From: Treponema sp. | GTDB taxonomy: Bacteria; Spirochaetota; Spirochaetia; Treponematales; Treponemataceae | Assembly (NCBI GenBank): GCA_017963165.1 | Contig: JAGCTZ010000058.1 | Location: 1-64,000, forward strand | Direction of reading: 5' to 3' | Length of the DNA stretch: 64,000 nucleotides | In this document: one piece after another, positions 49,721 through 58,768 of the stretch | Position numbering within the stretch: the stretch's first letter is position 1 | Layout: each line of letters opens with the position of its first letter | The notes under the pieces: generated by a model | Databases searched by the model: none | What the model was told of the DNA's origin: nothing | What the model saw: the letters and a program-made list of their open reading frames with translations, nothing else | Translations under genes and position numbers: made by a program

Positions 49721-51703
49721 ATGAAAAAAATAGGAATCCTTGTACATGCGTTGACAGTTGAATATGCCCTGGATGTTCTGGACGGTATATTTTCGTATCT
49801 TAACGACAAGGAAGACATTCAGTTTTTTGTGGCTCAAACAAAAGAACCTCACACTACTTCCGGAAACTATGAATATCAAAGCTGGAATAGTGTAAGCCTG
49901 CTTTTTTCTACCGATGTAGACCTGATTATTGTAATTACAGGCTCTTATTCTTCTTCAATTTCTACTATAAATCTTGGAAAAATCCTTAAAACTTATAGAG
50001 AAAAACCTATTATTTCTATTGGTGCAGATCTTAAAATACCAGGCTCAAGCTACATTGTTACAGAATGCGAATCTGCATATCAGAATGCAATTGAACACCT
50101 TAAAAAGAAGCATGGCTGTCATAAAATAGCTTTTTTTGGAGCTAACGGAACAGGTTCAAAAGAATCAATGATGAGATTTGACGCTTTTAAGAAGGCTCTT
50201 AAAACTAACAAGCTCAAATATGACGAATCCCTTATTTTTGACGGCGATTTTTCACTTCATAAAGCAAAAGAAATAATGAAGAAAAAGTATCGCAGCAAGG
50301 AAGACGTAAATTTTGATGCAATCTTATGTGTAAATGACCTTACCGCACTTGGTTGCCTGCAGCACCTTACAGAAATAGGGATAAATGTCCCTGATGATGT
50401 AAAAATTATTGGTTTTGATGATTCCACTTACGGTGAGCAGGCCCGTCCTCGCCTTTCAACAATGAATCAGAATATTTTTGTTCAAGGCCAGATTGGTGCA
50501 GAGCTTGCATACAAAAAGCTTTACGGTGAAGAAATTCCGGCTGTAACTTACGTTCCAGTAGAACCTCTTTATAAACAAAGCTGCGGCTGTATTCCATTAA
50601 AAAATAACGATGATATTTACAGAAATTCAAAGGATAGACTCATTCATTCAAACCTAAAAAGAAATGGCCTTCACAAAATGACGGGACAATTCTTTAATAC
50701 ACTCAGTTCGGTAGAAAGCATTTACGGACTGCTGGATCTTTCTCAAACAACAGAAACGCTTCATCATTTTGCAAACACTCTGGATAAAATTCTTAACGAA
50801 CTTGATATGCCGTCATGCCTTGTATGTTTTTACAAAAAACCTGTAATGCTTGATCAGGGAAAAGAATTTAATCTTCCTCATAATGCTTATGTTGCAATAA
50901 TGCTCGACACAGAACGAATGGTTCACGATTATGATCCGGGAATTGAATTTAATCCTACAAAAGACCCTTTCCCGCATGAATATTTCAACGGTTATCCCGG
51001 CGCCTTTATGATTCATCCAATTTTTTCGGGCAGAAAAAATTACGGTTATATAGTCTGTAAAATCAAAACACCGAATTATCCTATGCACAGCGTAAGCGTA
51101 AAAATTCTTGTAAATACAATTGCAAGCAATTATGAATATACACGTTCACTTTCAAAAAGTAAGTCGCTTTCAAAAATGAATATGGAGCTCCAGCAGAACA
51201 ATTCAAACCTTGATATTCAATCAAAAACAGATGAGCTTACAAAAATTCTTAACAGACGCGGCTTTATGGAACTTGGACAAAAAACAATTGATATTGCAAT
51301 GGATGTATGTAGTCACGGTTTAATCTTCTTTGCAGATTTAGACGGACTTAAAAAAATAAATGATACCTACGGTCATGATATGGGAGATGAAGCTATAAAG
51401 GCAGCCGCAGAAGTTCTTACTCAGGCATTACGTTCAAATGATACAGTTGGACGTTTAAGCGGAGATGAATTTGCTGCAATTGCAGTAGGAATGAAGCTTT
51501 CGCAGGAACAGAAATTCCGTTCAAAAATCAAAACCTTTTGTGAAGCAATTTCAAAAGAAAGAAATCTGCCTTTTAAGCTTTCAATGAGTATTGGAACAAT
51601 CGAATTTAATCACGAAAACAATATAACTTCTTTGTCGGAGCTGCTTTCGCTTGCAGACGATAAGCTTTACATCGAAAAGCGCAGAAAGCACGGCAGGAAA
51701 TAG
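49721..51703 (+). CDS. Diguanylate cyclase with LacI-type sugar-binding sensor domain
   Basis: A 660-aa cytoplasmic protein. Residues 1-290 form a periplasmic-binding-protein-like domain as in LacI/GalR regulators (IAFFGANGTGSKESMMRFDAF, ILCVNDLTALGCLQHLTEIGINVPDDVKIIGFDD) but without the N-terminal HTH or a signal peptide. A GAF-like middle region and a short coiled-coil lead to a GGDEF domain from about residue 504 (DELTKILNRRGF). The signature is SGDEF, preceded at the right distance by RSND, an RxxD inhibitory site. It probably makes c-di-GMP in response to a sugar inside the cell. The start at 49721 avoids an extension that would run through the palindromic repeat. Confidence 0.9.
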   Translation: MKKIGILVHALTVEYALDVLDGIFSYLNDKEDIQFFVAQTKEPHTTSGNYEYQSWNSVSLLFSTDVDLIIVITGSYSSSISTINLGKILKTYREKPIISIGADLKIPGSSYIVTECESAYQNAIEHLKKKHGCHKIAFFGANGTGSKESMMRFDAFKKALKTNKLKYDESLIFDGDFSLHKAKEIMKKKYRSKEDVNFDAILCVNDLTALGCLQHLTEIGINVPDDVKIIGFDDSTYGEQARPRLSTMNQNIFVQGQIGAELAYKKLYGEEIPAVTYVPVEPLYKQSCGCIPLKNNDDIYRNSKDRLIHSNLKRNGLHKMTGQFFNTLSSVESIYGLLDLSQTTETLHHFANTLDKILNELDMPSCLVCFYKKPVMLDQGKEFNLPHNAYVAIMLDTERMVHDYDPGIEFNPTKDPFPHEYFNGYPGAFMIHPIFSGRKNYGYIVCKIKTPNYPMHSVSVKILVNTIASNYEYTRSLSKSKSLSKMNMELQQNNSNLDIQSKTDELTKILNRRGFMELGQKTIDIAMDVCSHGLIFFADLDGLKKINDTYGHDMGDEAIKAAAEVLTQALRSNDTVGRLSGDEFAAIAVGMKLSQEQKFRSKIKTFCEAISKERNLPFKLSMSIGTIEFNHENNITSLSELLSLADDKLYIEKRRKHGRK

Positions 51704-51745
51704 ACAACAAAAACAAAACATATTCTCAAAAAAAGGAGTAAAAAA

Positions 51746-53554
51746 ATGGGAAAAACAATTCCAGCCAGAAAAGATATTAAAGCTGAATATAAATGGGATT
51801 TAACATCTATCTACAAATCGGCAGCAGATTGGGAACAGGCTCTTACAGAGCTTAAAAAACTTAATGAAGCAGCTGCCAGTCATAAAGGAAAGCTTGGACA
51901 GGGGCCTGAACAGCTTCTTTCAGCCTTAAAGGATTATCAGACTGCCCTTTTGCAGATGGAATGCGTTTATCATTACGCATCGCTGCAGCACGAAGCCGAC
52001 GAAGACGATTCAACAGCCACAGATATGTATGGCCGTGCAACAATGGCATATACAGAACAACAGGCAGAATTAAGCTTTATAGATCCGGAACTTATGGAAA
52101 TTGACGAAAAACTGCTTAGAGAATGGAGCCAGCGCCCGGATTTTGCAGATTTTCGTGTTTATCTTGAAAAGCTTCTTCATTTTAAGAAATATACATTAAG
52201 CGAAAAAGAAGAACGAATCCTTTCACTTCAGGGACAACCGGCGCTTACAGCAGAAACAGCCTTTAGCGTACTTACAAACGTAGATATGAACAAAACCTTT
52301 GGTTCAGTAAATGTTGACGGCGAAGAACAGCAGCTTACAGAAACAACCTGGGGCGTTTTTATGCATAATCACGACAGAAAAGTACGCCAGGAAGCCTACA
52401 AAAAATTCTATGCAAAGTACGAAGAACATCAGAATACAATTGCAACCCTTTATGCAGGCAGCGTAAATCAGGATGTATTTACGATGAGAGCCCGCGGCTA
52501 CGGTTCAAGTCTGGAAGCTGCACTTTATGGAAACAAGGTCCCGCTCTCAGTTTACCACAATCTTATCGACTGTATTCACAAAAATCTGGACGCACTGCAT
52601 AAATATTACAGCATTCGTAAACGCGCATTAGGTTTAGATGAGCTCCGTCACTACGATGTATATGTTCCTCTTGTAAAATCAGTAGAAACAAAAACAACCT
52701 ACGAACAGTCTGTAGAAATCTGCCGCAATGCCCTCAATCCGCTTGGAAAAGAATATACAGACCGCCTTTGCAACGGCTTATTAAATGGCTGGGCAGACCG
52801 TTATGAAAACATAGGAAAAAGAAGTGGCGCCTTCAGTTCCGGATGTTATTTAGGTTATCCTTATATTCTGCTGAATTATAATGAAGAAAACATCCGCGAT
52901 GTATTTACAATGGCACACGAAGGCGGTCACAGCATGCACAGCTGGTATTCCGTACACAACAACCCATTCATGAGCTACGATTACACAATTTTCGAAGCCG
53001 AAGTAGCCTCTACATTCAATGAAGAGCTTGTTTTTGAATACCTTCTGGCTCAGGCAGACAAGGACAACAACAATGAACTTAAAAAATATCTTCTTGCAAT
53101 GCGTGCCGACGATATTCTTGCAACACTTTACCGTCAGACAATGTTTGCAGAATTTGAACTTAAAGCACATGAAGCAGTAGAAAGCGGCACTCCTCTTACA
53201 CCAGAGCTGCTCCGCAAAATTTACCGTGAACTTCTGGAGCTTTATTTTGGTCCAGAAATGCATTTTGAATCAAACAGCGACATGGAAGGCTTTAGAATTC
53301 CGCATTTCTATTCAGCTTTTTATGTATATAAATATGCAACAGGCATTTCGGCAGCGCTTGCACTTGCAAAACGCGTAACAAACGGCGGCGAAAAGGAACG
53401 CGAAGATTACTTTAATTTCTTAAAATCGGGCGGTTCGCGTTATCCGATAGAAGCACTTAAGGTTGCCGGAGTAGATATGGAAAGGGTAGAACCAGTTCAG
53501 GCAGCCTGCGACACCTTCCGTCAGATAGTAGAACAACTTGACAATCTTTTATAA
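51746..53554 (+). CDS. pepF: Oligoendopeptidase F
   Basis: A 602-aa M3 family zinc metallopeptidase. The zinc-binding motif HEGGH lies in TMAHEGGHSMHSWYS near residue 392, and the third ligand Glu in YTIFEAEVASTFNEEL. The N-terminal helical domain (PEQLLSALKDYQTALLQMECVYHYASLQHEADEDD) is typical of PepF. It cleaves short peptides in the cytoplasm. AAAGGAG is eight bases before ATG. It stands 42 bases after the GGDEF gene and could be cotranscribed. All key residues are present. Confidence 0.94.
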   Translation: MGKTIPARKDIKAEYKWDLTSIYKSAADWEQALTELKKLNEAAASHKGKLGQGPEQLLSALKDYQTALLQMECVYHYASLQHEADEDDSTATDMYGRATMAYTEQQAELSFIDPELMEIDEKLLREWSQRPDFADFRVYLEKLLHFKKYTLSEKEERILSLQGQPALTAETAFSVLTNVDMNKTFGSVNVDGEEQQLTETTWGVFMHNHDRKVRQEAYKKFYAKYEEHQNTIATLYAGSVNQDVFTMRARGYGSSLEAALYGNKVPLSVYHNLIDCIHKNLDALHKYYSIRKRALGLDELRHYDVYVPLVKSVETKTTYEQSVEICRNALNPLGKEYTDRLCNGLLNGWADRYENIGKRSGAFSSGCYLGYPYILLNYNEENIRDVFTMAHEGGHSMHSWYSVHNNPFMSYDYTIFEAEVASTFNEELVFEYLLAQADKDNNNELKKYLLAMRADDILATLYRQTMFAEFELKAHEAVESGTPLTPELLRKIYRELLELYFGPEMHFESNSDMEGFRIPHFYSAFYVYKYATGISAALALAKRVTNGGEKEREDYFNFLKSGGSRYPIEALKVAGVDMERVEPVQAACDTFRQIVEQLDNLL

Positions 53555-53702
53555 AATTTTGTTAAAGTACGCGCTCAATTTGTCCGATAATATATTTGAT
53601 AGAGGTGTATTTAAATCATTTAACATTGATGGGAGGCGGCGTGTTAGATGGTTTTATGGTTTTCAAGAGGAAAACCTTCACTAAAAAAGGAGAAGAAAAA
53701 AA

Positions 53703-54719
53703 ATGACAAAGTCGGAATTTAAATCTTTTATTAAGAGTGTACCAAAAGCCGAACTCCACATTCACATTGAGGCTGTAATTACCCTTGCCGGCATCAGGAA
53801 AATGTATAAAAACCGTTTTGGCAAGGAAATGACCAAAGAAGAACAGACCGCTCTATTCTCCTATAATGATTTGAATGGCTTTATACAGGCATTTCTTAAG
53901 GTACAGGATTTGTTTGTAAGCGAAAAAGACTTTAACGTTGTATTCAAAGAACTGGAAAAATATCTGGTTCGCAATGGAATAGACTACTGTGAAGCATTCT
54001 TTGCACCTACAGCTTTCCTTAAAAAAGGTTTCAACTACGAAAAAATGGTCGAAATTTTCCACAAGCAGATTAAACGCATCAAGGAAAAAGATGGCATTAC
54101 AATCAAGCTGCTTATGGATGTTTCAAGAACCTTCGGCTGCGAAAATGCAATGAAGAATTACGAGCTTCTTAAAGCTTATCCTTGCGAAGACATCATCGGT
54201 ATTGGACTTGGTGGTGCAGAAGCAAAAGGACCTGCAAAAGAATATGCTCCTGTATTCCAGCTTGCAAAAAAAGAAGGCTGGAGAGTTGTTGCTCATGCCG
54301 GCGAAGATGTTGGACCAGAATCAATCTGGGATTCAATCAATTATCTCAAGGCAGAAAGAATCGGTCACGGGGTAACAGCAAGTCAGGATCAGAAGCTTCT
54401 TGATGAACTTACAAAGACAAAGCTTCCAATCGAAATTTGTATTACATCAAATACATTCACAAAGAAAGTTGTAAAGCAGGCATGTTATCATCCGGTACGT
54501 AAATACTATGATGACGGAATTATGGTTTGTATCAATACAGACGATCCTGTTTTCTTTAAGACAACAATGCTCGATGAACTTTGGATTTGTCACAAAAGCC
54601 TTAACTTTACAATGGATGAAATTAAACAGCTCATTAAGAACAGTTACATTTCTTCATTCATGAGTGATGCTGATAAGAAGAAAGCTTTGGCTGCTGTAGA
54701 TAAGGCATGGAAAATCTAG
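53703..54719 (+). CDS. add: Adenosine deaminase family protein
   Basis: A 338-aa metal-dependent deaminase. Zinc ligands are His19 and His21 in AELHIHIEA, the later His in VVAHAGED with its catalytic Glu, and Asp in INTDDPVFF; the proton-shuttle His is in RIGHG. It converts adenosine to inosine, or a related purine. The N-terminal motif is HIHIEA where most family members have HxHLDG or HxHLEG, so the substrate could differ (adenine or a methylated nucleotide). AAAGGAG lies about ten bases before ATG. A GGTTTTC/GAAAACC hairpin occurs in the leader. No purine riboswitch was recognised. Confidence 0.87.
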   Translation: MTKSEFKSFIKSVPKAELHIHIEAVITLAGIRKMYKNRFGKEMTKEEQTALFSYNDLNGFIQAFLKVQDLFVSEKDFNVVFKELEKYLVRNGIDYCEAFFAPTAFLKKGFNYEKMVEIFHKQIKRIKEKDGITIKLLMDVSRTFGCENAMKNYELLKAYPCEDIIGIGLGGAEAKGPAKEYAPVFQLAKKEGWRVVAHAGEDVGPESIWDSINYLKAERIGHGVTASQDQKLLDELTKTKLPIEICITSNTFTKKVVKQACYHPVRKYYDDGIMVCINTDDPVFFKTTMLDELWICHKSLNFTMDEIKQLIKNSYISSFMSDADKKKALAAVDKAWKI

Positions 54720-54740
54720 GTTATAGGTTCCAGATTCCAG

Positions 54741-54810
54741 GAGGGGAAAGCCTTCCCCTCGGCTGCACTTGCGTAGCAGCCTACCCCTTCACCTAGGGGC
54801 TCTGCCCCTA
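54741..54810. repeat. Three adjacent GC-rich hairpins
   Basis: GAGGGGAA-agcc-TTCCCCTC, GGCTGC...GCAGCC and TAGGGGC-tct-GCCCCTA stand back to back in an AT-rich genome. They lie between the adenosine deaminase and methyltransferase genes and end 11 bases before the next ATG, which lacks a Shine-Dalgarno sequence. They may terminate transcription or be a dispersed repeat; only one copy is in this window. Confidence 0.6.
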
Positions 54811-54821
54811 AAACCCCGTAC

Positions 54822-55619
54822 ATGACACCATTAGAAAAATACTACAACAAATTCCACGAAGAAAACCGTCTCATGACTCGCCATGGGACGGTTGAGTTTT
54901 TAACGACATTTCATTACATAGAGAACGTCGCATCTAATATGGCCCTTCGACAGGCTCAGGAACCACAGGACATCAAAATCGCCGACATTGGTGCCGGCAC
55001 AGGCCGCTACAGCATAGAACTTTGCCATCGCGGCTACGACGTTACAGCCGTGGAGTTAGTCCCACATAACTTAGAAATCTTACGAAGCAAACACGAAAAC
55101 ATAAAAACCTGGCAGGGAGATGCCCGGGACCTTCACTTTCTGGAAGACGAAACCTTTGACATTACCCTGCTCTTTGGTCCGCTTTATCATCTGCATGGCG
55201 ACAGCGAAAAACTAAAGGCTCTTGCAGAAGCCCGCCGTATCACAAAAAAAGGTGGATACATTCTGGTTGCATACGTAACCAATGACTACAGCGTAATTCA
55301 ATATTGCTTCAAAGATCATCACTGGAAGGAAGTCACAGATAAGGGAGGACTAACAGACGACTTTCACACAATCTGCACAGAAGAAGATTTATACGATTAT
55401 GTAAGGCTGGAAGATATAGACAGATTGAATGCTTCTGCAGGACTTGAACACGTAAAAATATTTGCAGCCGACGGTCCCGCCGACTATATACGCCGGGAGC
55501 TTAATGAAATGTCACAGGAAGAATTTGACGCTTTCTGTAAATATCAGCTTTCTGTTTGTGAACGCCCGGAGTTATTGGGAGCAAGCAGCCATCTGGTAGA
55601 TATACTTAGAAATATGTAA
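54822..55619 (+). CDS. Class I SAM-dependent methyltransferase carrying an intragenic repeat
   Basis: A 265-aa methyltransferase of the MTF11/MTF25 type. The N-terminus (TPLEKYYNKFHEENRLMTRHGTVEFLTTFHYI) is typical of a common clostridial and treponemal group, motif I is IADIGAGTGRYSIEL, the acidic residue ends strand 2 in VTAVELVPHN, and FDITLLFGPLYHLHGD follows. Between them, residues around 42-51 (LRQAQEPQD) are encoded by the dispersed repeat containing CTTCGACAGGCTCAGG, inserted in frame. The substrate is unknown. There is no Shine-Dalgarno sequence. The stop overlaps the convergent XRE gene by 14 bp. Confidence 0.82.
   Translation: MTPLEKYYNKFHEENRLMTRHGTVEFLTTFHYIENVASNMALRQAQEPQDIKIADIGAGTGRYSIELCHRGYDVTAVELVPHNLEILRSKHENIKTWQGDARDLHFLEDETFDITLLFGPLYHLHGDSEKLKALAEARRITKKGGYILVAYVTNDYSVIQYCFKDHHWKEVTDKGGLTDDFHTICTEEDLYDYVRLEDIDRLNASAGLEHVKIFAADGPADYIRRELNEMSQEEFDAFCKYQLSVCERPELLGASSHLVDILRNM
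54943..54964. repeat. Dispersed CTTCGACAGGCTC repeat inside a coding region
   Basis: CCCTTCGACAGGCTCAGG and ACC match the arm of the inverted repeat at 59226-59247 at all but two positions. Only one arm is present here. In this frame it reads A-L-R-Q-A-Q-E-P and keeps the methyltransferase frame open. Confidence 0.8.
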
Positions 55620-56202
55620 GAGCCCCTGCCCCTGTTGCAGAAAACAATCCTAAAGCTCCGCCTCCGTAAGCAAGCAAGCCGACAGCGCCACCTCCACAGG
55701 CAACAGCACCAATAGCACCTCCACCAAGAGCAACAAGAAGCCCCAAGGCAAGACCACCAATAGAAACAAGGCCAGCACTTACTCCACCAATAGAAACTAC
55801 ACCAAGACTCACTCCGCCCATTGCAACAACCCCTTTTGCAATATCGCCAATTGCAATAATGCCTTTTGCACGGCGAGGAAGAAAACCTCCAATATTTATA
55901 TGAATAAGCGGTAGTCCTTTTATCATTGTTTTACTCTTGTATTCAAAACCAACCTGACGAACTGCTTCGGCGTTTTCATTCTTTTCCAGGTTATCAGATT
56001 TTATAAAATCTTTATTATCCAAAAGTTCATCAATACTTACATTAAATAATTTAGAAAGAAGCTTTAATTGTTCTGGATTTGGAGAAGTTTCTCCTGTTTC
56101 CCAGTTTGAAACTGTCTGTCGTGCAACATCAAGTTTTTCTGCGAGGACCTCCTGCGACATTCCGTTCTTTTTTCGATAATCATAAATCTTTTCGCCTAAC
56201 AT
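55606..56202 (-). CDS. XRE-family regulator with glycine-rich decapeptide repeats
   Basis: A 198-aa protein. Residues 1-62 are a lambda-repressor-type HTH (KIYDYRKKNGMSQEVLAEKLDVARQTVSNWETGETSPNPEQLKLLSKLF). A charged linker follows, then from residue 114 about eight decapeptide repeats of the form G-x-x-[AS]-x-G-[GD]-x-[AS]-x, for example GVVAMGGVSL, GVVSIGGVSA and GLVSIGGLAL. The regular glycine and small-hydrophobic spacing suggests a beta-solenoid or a membrane-inserting segment. No Shine-Dalgarno sequence is obvious. Such HTH proteins are known in Firmicutes; the sensing role of the repeat part is unknown. Confidence 0.8.
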   Translation of the reverse strand: MLGEKIYDYRKKNGMSQEVLAEKLDVARQTVSNWETGETSPNPEQLKLLSKLFNVSIDELLDNKDFIKSDNLEKNENAEAVRQVGFEYKSKTMIKGLPLIHINIGGFLPRRAKGIIAIGDIAKGVVAMGGVSLGVVSIGGVSAGLVSIGGLALGLLVALGGGAIGAVACGGGAVGLLAYGGGALGLFSATGAGALTYF

Positions 56203-56355
56203 ATTATTCCTCCGGCAACTGATTTTTTATAAAGAATAATCTGTGAAAAATCAAAAGTCTATAAAAAATATTAGGAATTTCCGCAAAGAAACCTAACATT
56301 TTGTATTTTTAGCATTATAAATTACTTTTTTTGAAGAAAAGTGAATAGAGGTATT

Positions 56356-58767
56356 TTATTCTTTTATTTCAAAAATAATATCATCTTCAAGCCAGCGGGT
56401 TTTACCCTTATTAAACTGCTTACGTTCTTCACTTTCAAACGGCTTGATTTCGTTGTCGCCGGTTAATGTCCTTATTGCTCCAAGTGCGTCTTCAAAATTA
56501 TCTGCATAAACATCTGGAGTTGCGCCCCAGCCTTCGTGCTCTGTCTCAGAGGCGTGACCATCTGTTGCTACAGAAAATGTTATTTGAAAATCAGGAAAGT
56601 TTATAAGATATGTTTCCATATCCCCGGAGCTTGATCCTCCTTTTGTCGGATATCCAACAAGAGTAACATTCCAGTCTGCAAAATAATAGTCCTTTGCCTG
56701 TAGAGCAAAATGATCTCCCTGAGAAAAAGCCCATTTATCAATAATGATATAAACATTCTTTATGCCGGCTTTTTTTATTGCTGCACTTATTTCGTTTGCG
56801 GGACGAGACCATCCACCTGTGTTGAGAGAAATGTCCAGAATAGCATTTTCTTTACCGGTCTCTTTTTCTAATTTCTTAATCATTTCATCAAGCTCAACAT
56901 TTTCACCTTCATTTTCAGGGAAATTTCTGAACTTCATATAAACTGATTTTGCTGTTGTATAATAAAGCTGGCTGTCATCACTCTGTTTATAATTCTGATA
57001 ATCTGGCATTGCCATAATCTGCTTTCCAACCCGCCAGTTTTTTTCTTTAGTCCAGAATTTTCCGTCGTGATACGGATAGTAAAACATTGTTTTATTTTCT
57101 ACATATCCTTTTTTTTCAAGCTGACTTTTTGTTCCGTATTCATTTGTAAAGACAATATATCTGGTAGTTTGTTTTATTGAATAATTCTTACCTTTGTTTG
57201 TTGTAATTGATAATGATGAATGAAGGTCCAACGGGTAGCCGTCTGAAGAAAGGAAATATGGCTGAAGGTAATTTAATATTTCTTCGGGCGTAGTCATATA
57301 ATCCATTTTATGAACATCAAAGCCCTGTTGTGTAAGCATTTCATATTTGTTAAAAATCAGGAAAAGTTTTTCAAGCCGTCGGTTTTCTTCTTTTACATCT
57401 TCCGCAAATGTTATTTTAGAAGAAACGGCTTCTATATATTCTTCATTATTAACAGAACCAAATCTCTTTTGTATTTTTAATATAGCATTTTCAGTTACAG
57501 CTTTTAATTGTGTAAGATATAGGTCTAAAGGTAAAAGCTTTGAAGCCTGTTCAAAATTATAAATATCGGTGGCATTTAATAAAGATCTCTTATCTGAATT
57601 TTCAATACAGAAATTGTTCCAGATATTTTGAATATCTATAAATTTTGCAAGCATTGCTTTAAATGTTTTTTCATCTTTTGTCTGATAGAATTCTTGCGGA
57701 AAAGTAAATGTGTAAAAATTGTCTTCTGTTAAGAGTTTATCAATATAAGCCTGATATATTTCAACTGATTTAGAAAAGTCTTTAATTCCGGTTATTACTT
57801 CTACAGTCTTAAAAATATCTTCAGCATTTTTAGCCCAGATGTCCGGCATTACTCCAACGCCTTCATCATAGTTTTTCCATTTATTAATATCCTGCCGAAC
57901 ACCCCATATAATTGAATTATCAAATTCGTATCTTTTCCATTCGCCGGAAAAGTTTTGGTACCCTATAGTGTTTTCACCTATTGAAGTATATTTGAAATTT
58001 CTTGGTTGTTTCTGACCGTTTTTCCATGTAGTCATTCTATCAGCCAATAGAAATTCTCCTGTTGCAGAAGAATCATCAATTATAATAATTATCTGACCCT
58101 CATAGCTTTCATTATCCAGATAATCAAAAAACTGGCCAATCTGATAATCGCCGTTAAGGTCAATACGCAAATCCAGAATTATAAAATCTTTTTGGGCAGC
58201 CAGTTCCCAATAATCAGGATAAAACTTTTCTGTCCAGAAAGCAGGCCAGAAATATATAAATTGTTCGCCGGTAACTGGAGGAAACTGTGGCATCATCCAT
58301 TGTCCTAATTCAGGATAATTTTTTGCCTTTTCCCATTCAAATCTTCCACCCCTGTATATATCCTGCCCTTTTGAAAAATATGCAAAAATCTCGTCTTCCT
58401 TATAGCCCTGTTTTAAAAGTTCATCCTTTGTTCCATAATCATCTGTAAAATGAATTGAATAATGCTGCTTAAAAGAATAGGTTTGATAAGACTGCCTGTC
58501 ATATAACTCTATTGCATTATCAAGAGAAACGCCATCTTGAATCATATAAGGGAGCATGATATTGTACACAGCTTCAATATCTTCCGCTGAATCAAGAAGC
58601 TTTAAGTTAAACCCACGTTTTTTGAGTTCTGAAAGTCCTGCGTAAGATTTAAGAGCTTTTTTTACATCCTTTGCGACCTTAGTTTCTTTTGCACAAAGAG
58701 GCAAGGCAATAAAAGAAAAAAATGTGAATAATAAAAGTAATTTTTTAAAGTACGGCTGACGGCTCAT
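56356..58767 (-). CDS. Exported protein with two S41 (tail-specific protease) modules
   Basis: An 803-aa protein with a signal peptide (residues 1-26). It consists of two related modules, about 40-327 and 470-770, each with a T-x-x-Y-G-T-K-x-x-L-x-K-x-G-Y segment, a strand such as FIILDLRIDLNGD or NAILDISLNTGGW, an IIIID strand and a final TPD-V or MPD-I segment ending in TG. The second module has IDKWAFSQGDHFAL, with Ser where S41 proteases have the nucleophile; the first has IDDSSATGEFLL, with Thr there. It begins one base after the 144-residue membrane gene, so the two form an operon. Hydrolase activity is plausible for module 2 only. Confidence 0.72.
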   Translation of the reverse strand: MSRQPYFKKLLLLFTFFSFIALPLCAKETKVAKDVKKALKSYAGLSELKKRGFNLKLLDSAEDIEAVYNIMLPYMIQDGVSLDNAIELYDRQSYQTYSFKQHYSIHFTDDYGTKDELLKQGYKEDEIFAYFSKGQDIYRGGRFEWEKAKNYPELGQWMMPQFPPVTGEQFIYFWPAFWTEKFYPDYWELAAQKDFIILDLRIDLNGDYQIGQFFDYLDNESYEGQIIIIIDDSSATGEFLLADRMTTWKNGQKQPRNFKYTSIGENTIGYQNFSGEWKRYEFDNSIIWGVRQDINKWKNYDEGVGVMPDIWAKNAEDIFKTVEVITGIKDFSKSVEIYQAYIDKLLTEDNFYTFTFPQEFYQTKDEKTFKAMLAKFIDIQNIWNNFCIENSDKRSLLNATDIYNFEQASKLLPLDLYLTQLKAVTENAILKIQKRFGSVNNEEYIEAVSSKITFAEDVKEENRRLEKLFLIFNKYEMLTQQGFDVHKMDYMTTPEEILNYLQPYFLSSDGYPLDLHSSLSITTNKGKNYSIKQTTRYIVFTNEYGTKSQLEKKGYVENKTMFYYPYHDGKFWTKEKNWRVGKQIMAMPDYQNYKQSDDSQLYYTTAKSVYMKFRNFPENEGENVELDEMIKKLEKETGKENAILDISLNTGGWSRPANEISAAIKKAGIKNVYIIIDKWAFSQGDHFALQAKDYYFADWNVTLVGYPTKGGSSSGDMETYLINFPDFQITFSVATDGHASETEHEGWGATPDVYADNFEDALGAIRTLTGDNEIKPFESEERKQFNKGKTRWLEDDIIFEIKE

Positions 58768-58768
58768 T

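Noticed and set aside
53555..53702. Purine riboswitch before the adenosine deaminase gene
   Set aside because: The conserved purine-aptamer loop and junction sequences are absent; only a short GGTTTTC hairpin is present.
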